From the NCBI RefSeq assembly GCF_040802235.1, contig NC_133166.1, positions 310,001 through 374,000 of the forward strand: DNA of 64,000 nt, given 5' to 3'. A model generated the notes under the pieces. The model was not told the DNA's origin, did no database searches, and saw nothing but the letters and a program-made list of their open reading frames with translations. Position numbers and translations under genes: made by a program. Each line of letters opens with the position of its first letter. Within the stretch, counting starts at the first letter, position 1. Shown here one piece after another: positions 59,521 to 64,000 of this stretch. The DNA is from Manis javanica. Taxonomy: Eukaryota > Chordata > Mammalia > Pholidota > Manidae.

Positions 59521-60522
59521 CTAATTGTATCATGAGGGGCCATAGAAGAATCAAGAAAGGGCACCAGCTGAGAAAATGTCCCACCAGTTTCTTTCATCCA
59601 ACCCTCTTGAGAGTAATTAATGGAAAATGCTGTCTTCTGTTAATTGCCTCTTCTCCCTCCACCATGGACCCAAAGGAAACATTTAAGAGAATCCCTAGTT
59701 GGAAGCACCTCTCTTACAAGAACTCTCTGAATTCCTGAGGACCAAGGGAAGGCAGCAGTGTGGGAAGTGCCCAGGTTTTACCCAGCTGCAGAATTGTGAA
59801 GAACATCTGGGTTAGTAACATTGGCAGGAACATCTTAGAACAGTTTGTCTTCAGTGTCTCCCAGTCACCATCCCCACCTGCCTGACCCTGTTCTGCGGTT
59901 TTCCCCGTTCCTCACTGCCCCGCTCTCCTAACCCACAAAAGGGTTTCCAGTAATAACGCTTTGCTCCCCTCACCCCTCCAGCCATCATCTAACTCTTTTC
60001 CTTTCCCAAATACCTATTCTTCTTTGTTTTTCAAATTACTTCCATTTCTCCTGATAAAAGATTACTTGTATTTTAACAGAAACCTAAGTCCTTCAGCTGA
60101 AAATGTTAAGCATTGGCCGGTTTGTGGAGTGGGAATGGAGGTTACAGATTCCCTGAGGCCCCGGCATGGGGGTCATTGGTTCCAAATTCCACATGACCAA
60201 ATGATCCCGCTTTTTGCTTTATTAACCCCAGCTTTGCAATATTAACCTACCAAACTGCCTTAAAATAGTAGTTCTCACCATCGCCATCATTGTCGTAGTA
60301 AAATAAGAAACTTTGGCTATAATAACAACTGTTAGTCAAGAGCCTACTATGTGGCACGCATTGTATTGGGCATTGTTCCAGAACTTAGCACACACAACAA
60401 CCCTACGAGGTGTCCATTATTAGCACTTCATACACGATGAAAATGAAACTCAGAGGTATTAAGAAACTTAGACAAAAGTCACACCATGGACAAGTGTTGG
60501 AGTTTAACCTTCCTCACAATAA
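59521..60522 (+). repeat. Possible diverged fourth duplicon unit, left part
   Basis: After a MIR, as in units 2 and 3, the order CTTCTCCCTCCACCATG, AACATTTAAGAGAATCCC, CACCTCTCTT (59,648-59,715) resembles 35,488-35,550 (CTTCTCCTGGCACCTCTG, GCATTTAAGAGGACCCC, GGCCTCTCCC) and 20,649-20,712. Another MIR follows at about 60,300-60,480. Similarity is weak and read by eye. No receptor is in view to the right within the window. Confidence 0.35.
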
Positions 60523-60534
60523 CACATTTCACCA
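60523..60534. repeat. Target-site duplication of env/LTR copy B, left
   Basis: CACATTTCACCA (then T run) matches CACATTTCTCCA (then TTTTT) at 61,900-61,911, 11 of 12 bases. Confidence 0.8.
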
Positions 60535-61899
60535 TTTTTTTTTGAGAGGGCATCTCTCATATTTATTGATCAATTGGTTGTTAACAACAATAAAATTCTG
60601 TACAGGGGACTCAATGCACAATCATTAATCAACCCCAAGCCTAATTCTCAAGAGTCTCCAATCTTCTGAAGCATAACGAACAAGTCCTTACATGGTGAAC
60701 AAATTCTTACATAGTGAATAAGTTCTTACGTGGTGAACAGTGCAAGGGCAGTCATCACAGAAACTTTCAGTTTTGATCGCGCATCATGAACTATAAACCA
60801 TCAGGTCAAATGTGAATATTCGTTTGATTTTTATACTTGATTTATATGTGAATCCCACATTTCTCCCTTATTATTATTATTTTTTTAAATAAAATGCTGA
60901 AGTGGTAGGTACATGCAAGATAAAAGTAGGAAACATAGTTTAGTGCTGTAAGAGGGCAAATGTAGATGATCAGGTGTGTGCCTGTAGACTATGTGTTAAT
61001 CCAAGCTAGACAAGGGCATTAAAACATCCGCGGATGCAGAAGATTTCTCTCAAAGCAGGGGGGATGAGGTTCTGAGCCTCACCTCTGTTGATCCCCAATT
61101 TCTCACCTGATGGCCCTCCTGCGACTCTGCCTGTCTTAGGTTGTTCCTCCCTTGAGGAATCTTACCTGTCTCTGGCTAACCAGTCATCTTCCGGGGCCAT
61201 ACAGGGAAATGTAAAGTTGATAAGTGAGAGAGAAGCAATATTGTTTGAAAAGGTTAGCTTTTTACTTCTTTGCATATTTATGTCCCGTGGCTTCTATGCC
61301 CAGCATTTGTCTTGAGTATCTTTACCACTTGGAAGAATTATGATACTCGGTAATTTCGATATGAGGCACGAATTCTACTTAACGTTTGTAATTAGGAAGG
61401 AAGAAGAAAAGTTACAGAAGTAGCAGACGGAAGAAAACATGGGAAGATTGATTATTTCTTTGACATATCTTCTTGTAGAGTAACATAAGCATGTATAGGT
61501 TTTAAATTACTAATTAAATTGCGTGCACACATTAACGTAATAGGAATACAGCTACATAACCAAAGCAGACCTACAATTACCAGCCATATCCAGTGAAACA
61601 AAAAAAAAACAGTCAGGCACCCGAGGCATTTGTGAAAACTTATCAATGATATGATGAATATTGTCTAACTGAATTTGAATAGTTTGAGAAAAATCAAACA
61701 AATTAAAACAATACATTCCTGGGAACTGTTCACATCCCATATGTTCTTTTAACAGTAGATAGTCTGTAGTCGCAAGATTTTGGAGCGCTGCAACTTGCAC
61801 TTCTCCTAATTCTTGGTTGAGTTCCGACAGTATAGATCCAGTCAAATTTGTTGTTTTACTGTATGCACAGGCCAGCTTAGATATCTCCTTCTTCATTCC
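60535..61899 (-). mobile_element. Env-TM/LTR element, copy B (L1-style insertion)
   Basis: Nearly collinear with copy A (4241-5600), including the AATAAA at 60,562-60,567 on the - strand, 18 nt from the poly(A) tail. It is 5'-truncated just at the start of the TM frame and is bounded by a 12-bp target-site duplication, which is direct evidence for L1-type retroposition rather than retroviral integration (which gives 4-6 bp and LTR ends). Confidence 0.82.
61452..61899 (-). pseudogene. Retroviral envelope TM-subunit fragment, frameshifted
   Basis: The same TM piece as at 5166-5615. It is split into two frames at an A-run near 61,599-61,608, just before the membrane anchor. The cysteine motif reads C-X6-Y-C, altered at the same position as copy A but to a different residue. 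It begins at the 5' truncation of copy B. The apparent start codon coincides with that of copy A but has no functional meaning. Confidence 0.72.
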
Positions 61900-61911
61900 C
61901 ACATTTCTCCA
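61900..61911. repeat. Target-site duplication of env/LTR copy B, right
   Basis: CACATTTCTCCA, partner of 60,523-60,534. Confidence 0.8.
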
Positions 61912-62068
61912 TTTTTATTAAAGACAAACAAACCTTAGTCTGAAAGAGAAAGCACTGTAAATTGCTACTATTCTTCTACACACCAAAGAAATGTGGTGGT
62001 TTAGAATCTCTGTGTGGTGTCATTTAAATTGAAGTACACATTTCTATGAGCTTTTAAAATACTGAGAA

Positions 62069-62117
62069 AAAACAACCATTTGATCAATAAATATGAGAAA
62101 TGCCCTCTCAAAAAAAA
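62069..62117 (+). mobile_element. Env-TM/LTR element, copy C (about 47-bp 3' end)
   Basis: AACAACCATTTGATCAATAA through GCCCTCTCA plus an A8 tail is the extreme 3' end of the same element in the opposite orientation. The AATAAA is at 62,086-62,091. AATACTGAGAA (62,058-62,068) and AATAATGAGAA (62,116-62,126) flank it as a likely target-site duplication. Confidence 0.7.
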
Positions 62118-62389
62118 TAATGAGAATGGATTTCTATTGCCATTTCTGTAAGCAGTTGAAATTGAAAAACATGATGATGCTTGATGTATGAGGCAACTCA
62201 CCAGTAATTGATACTGAGCCTTCATGTCTCTTTTGACCCCTTATATCTTCATTTTAAAAAATCAACACTCAGATACTATTTGATGTGCAATGTCTTATGT
62301 GTAAAATTTTCTAGAAAAAAAAATCTTTGGTGGGGCTAATTCAAGTCTATTTAAAGGCAGGAAGATGAAAACAGTGACATTTGAAAATT

Positions 62390-62670
62390 CCCATTATTAT
62401 TATATTTGCAAATTTCTTCCATGTAGTTTTGCAACTCTAGTCTGTTCATTTCATTTTGCTATAGCATGGCAGTGTGATTAGATCACAGTTTACTTATCCT
62501 CTCCACACTGATGGGTATTTGAGTTGTTTTCAGTCTGAGGCTAATACAATGCTTCATGGGAATATGCACATATATCCAGTGGAAATGTGTTTAGAATGAT
62601 TTAGGATATAGATCTGGAAGTAGAATTACTGGTTCATAGGGAATCGCTATGGAGTTTATCTCCAACTTCC
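62390..62670 (-). mobile_element. Old L1 ORF2 C-terminal fragment
   Basis: CACTGATGGGTATTTGAGTT, GAAGTAGAATTACTGGTTCA and ATCGCTATGGAGTTTATC are eroded forms of antisense L1 phrases seen clearly at 6415-6600. Confidence 0.6.
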
Positions 62671-63898
62671 CTGCCTTAAAAGTGAGAGGTTGAGGTCCCT
62701 AAGAAACAAACTATGAAGCATAGATTTGTCTGCAGGAAGTTTATTGGGGAATACTCTTCAAGGTCAACACTTTAAAGGGCATGAAAGCAGAATTGGGCAC
62801 AGGGAAAAGTTAAATGTGTTACAGTGGTTTTGGTTGGTTCTGTGGGAGCCCTGGAAATTGGAGCTTCAAGTTGATGGGCATGCACGCATTACCTCTGGGG
62901 AGATCTTAGGAAATTCCTGGACAGTCACTCAGCTGAGAGTCAGCCATGAAAATCTGAAGATGGTAGGATGAATGTTGTAGTCCTGAAGGTGGAATCTGAA
63001 TACTGCTATAGTTTTTAAATGGATGGTGACTGTATGGGTCTCCTTGTATTGTGTATCTTTATGAATGATATTTTGTACATGTTAATCATTTTATAAAACC
63101 ATATCATGGTAAAAGATGTAGAGTAGAACAATATTATGTTGGCCTGCATTGACTATACAGAAATAAGTGCCTTGAAGTAGGATGCTACCATTTCAAATAT
63201 GTCAAATGTGTTATCCTGGCTAGTCTTTGGGCAATGGACAATCTGAGACTGTTAATATCTTCATGTAAATACTTTGGAAATTTTTCCTACATATATATAT
63301 ATGAATAAAACTTTCAGTATGCATGGTTCTGTAACCTGATTTTTCCACTTACTGTTTCATGCATATTTTTATTGTCAATAAGTATACATTTATTTTGACA
63401 TGGTCAATTCAAATGACTGGAAAGTGTATAAGCAATCCTTATGTTATACATTGATTGTATGTCCTCTAACCATAGTTACAATAGTTTTAAGTGAATAAAA
63501 TGCTACAATAATATATACATTTTAAACTTTCATACTCATATTCTAGTAAATTTTTTCTCCACCAAGAGTTAATGGATAGTGTGTTCTCTGAGCACTTTTA
63601 TGTTGGAAAATACTTTTATGTTGCCTTAACATTTGAATGCCAGTTTGCTTGGTTATAAAACTTGGCACACTTTTTTCGAGGGAGAGTTTGTAATCATTGC
63701 TCTATCATCTTTTGATGTTGAATGTTACTTTAGAAAAGTCCAATGCCAATCTGACGTTTTTCCTTACAGGAAACTTGCTATTCTTTTCCCCTGGATGTCC
63801 AAAGGAATCTTTGTCATTGAAGCCCTGTAACTTCACTAAGGATGACTTGGTGTTGATCATTCTGTATTGATTTTTCTTAAAACAAGGTGTGTACTTTA
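62671..63898. other. Unassigned intergenic DNA
   Basis: The part 62,690-63,000 (GCAGGAAGTTTATTGGGGAA) looks repeat-derived but I cannot name the family. A TATA-type (AT)n run lies at 63,293-63,301. No gene is seen. The open frames 62,726-62,971 and 63,633-63,830 lack domains. Confidence 0.4.
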
Positions 63899-64000
63899 TT
63901 TTTTAAGTGTATTAATTGAAGTATAGTTGATATACAATATTATATTTGTCTCAAGTATACAACGCAGTGCTTCAACAGTTACACACATTATTAAATCCTC
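63899..64000 (-). mobile_element. L1 3' end, cut by window edge
   Basis: TTAATTGAAGTATAGTTGAT, ATACAATATTATATTTGTCT and CAAGTATACAACGCAGTG are antisense L1 3' UTR. The rest lies beyond the window. Confidence 0.8.

Noticed and set aside
60535-62118. Terminal inverted repeats of a DNA transposon
   Set aside because: The inverted 47-bp ends each include an AATAAA and poly(A) tail and each has its own flanking duplication, so they are two retroposed 3' ends.
63293-63301. ATATATATA as a TATA promoter
   Set aside because: No gene start follows and AT runs are frequent here.
1-64000. tRNA, rRNA, snRNA, CRISPR or bacterial-type defence genes
   Set aside because: No clover-leaf boxes, repeat-spacer arrays or suitable operons were seen. 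The window is typical mammalian repeat-rich DNA.

Overview
This is mammalian (very probably laurasiatherian) genomic DNA. The evidence is three uninterrupted single-exon class II olfactory receptor genes in a sea of LINE-1, MIR, MaLR and endogenous-retrovirus remnants, with no bacterial-style gene packing. From memory, the young L1 family and the env/LTR-tailed repeat in this window resemble repeats abundant in pangolin (Manis) genomes. That species guess is recollection, not something proven here. LAYOUT: 1-3.8 kb is a decayed class III (ERVL-type) pol region on the + strand. 4.04-11.88 kb is an L1-type insertion on the - strand, flanked by an imperfect 14-bp target-site duplication (TSD). 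It carries a degenerate full-length L1 and, at its 3' end, a retroviral env-TM plus LTR-like segment. 12.1-13.1 kb, 25.4-26.3 kb and 47.4-48.4 kb hold three tandem paralogous olfactory receptors of the OR5AN (musk receptor) type, all + strand, each with a conserved upstream splice acceptor. The receptors sit in a repeated unit: unit 1 about 3.8-4.03 plus 11.9-14.8 kb, unit 2 about 19.7-28.1 kb, unit 3 about 34.6-50.0 kb. The units are separated by L1 fragments, and units 1 and 3 were later split by full-length - strand L1 insertions (4,044-11,884 and 39,191-46,639) whose empty sites can still be seen in unit 2. 51.5-54.5 kb is an internally deleted L1, 55.6-56.2 kb an MLT1-like LTR, and 57.8-59.0 kb an old L1 3' end. 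59.3-60.5 kb may be the diverged start of a fourth unit. 60.5-62.1 kb holds two more copies of the env/LTR element, one of them only about 47 bp long, each with its own TSD. HOW IT WORKS TOGETHER: only the three receptors look functional. They would be expressed one per olfactory neuron, signal through Golf and adenylyl cyclase 3, and by family resemblance respond to macrocyclic musks. All other coding matches are decayed mobile-element genes. The most unusual thing seen is the env-TM/LTR sequence spread by the L1 machinery, apparently as a 3' tail of L1. No microbial-type system, RNA gene or CRISPR array was found. Boundaries of old repeats are approximate because they were read by eye without a repeat library.
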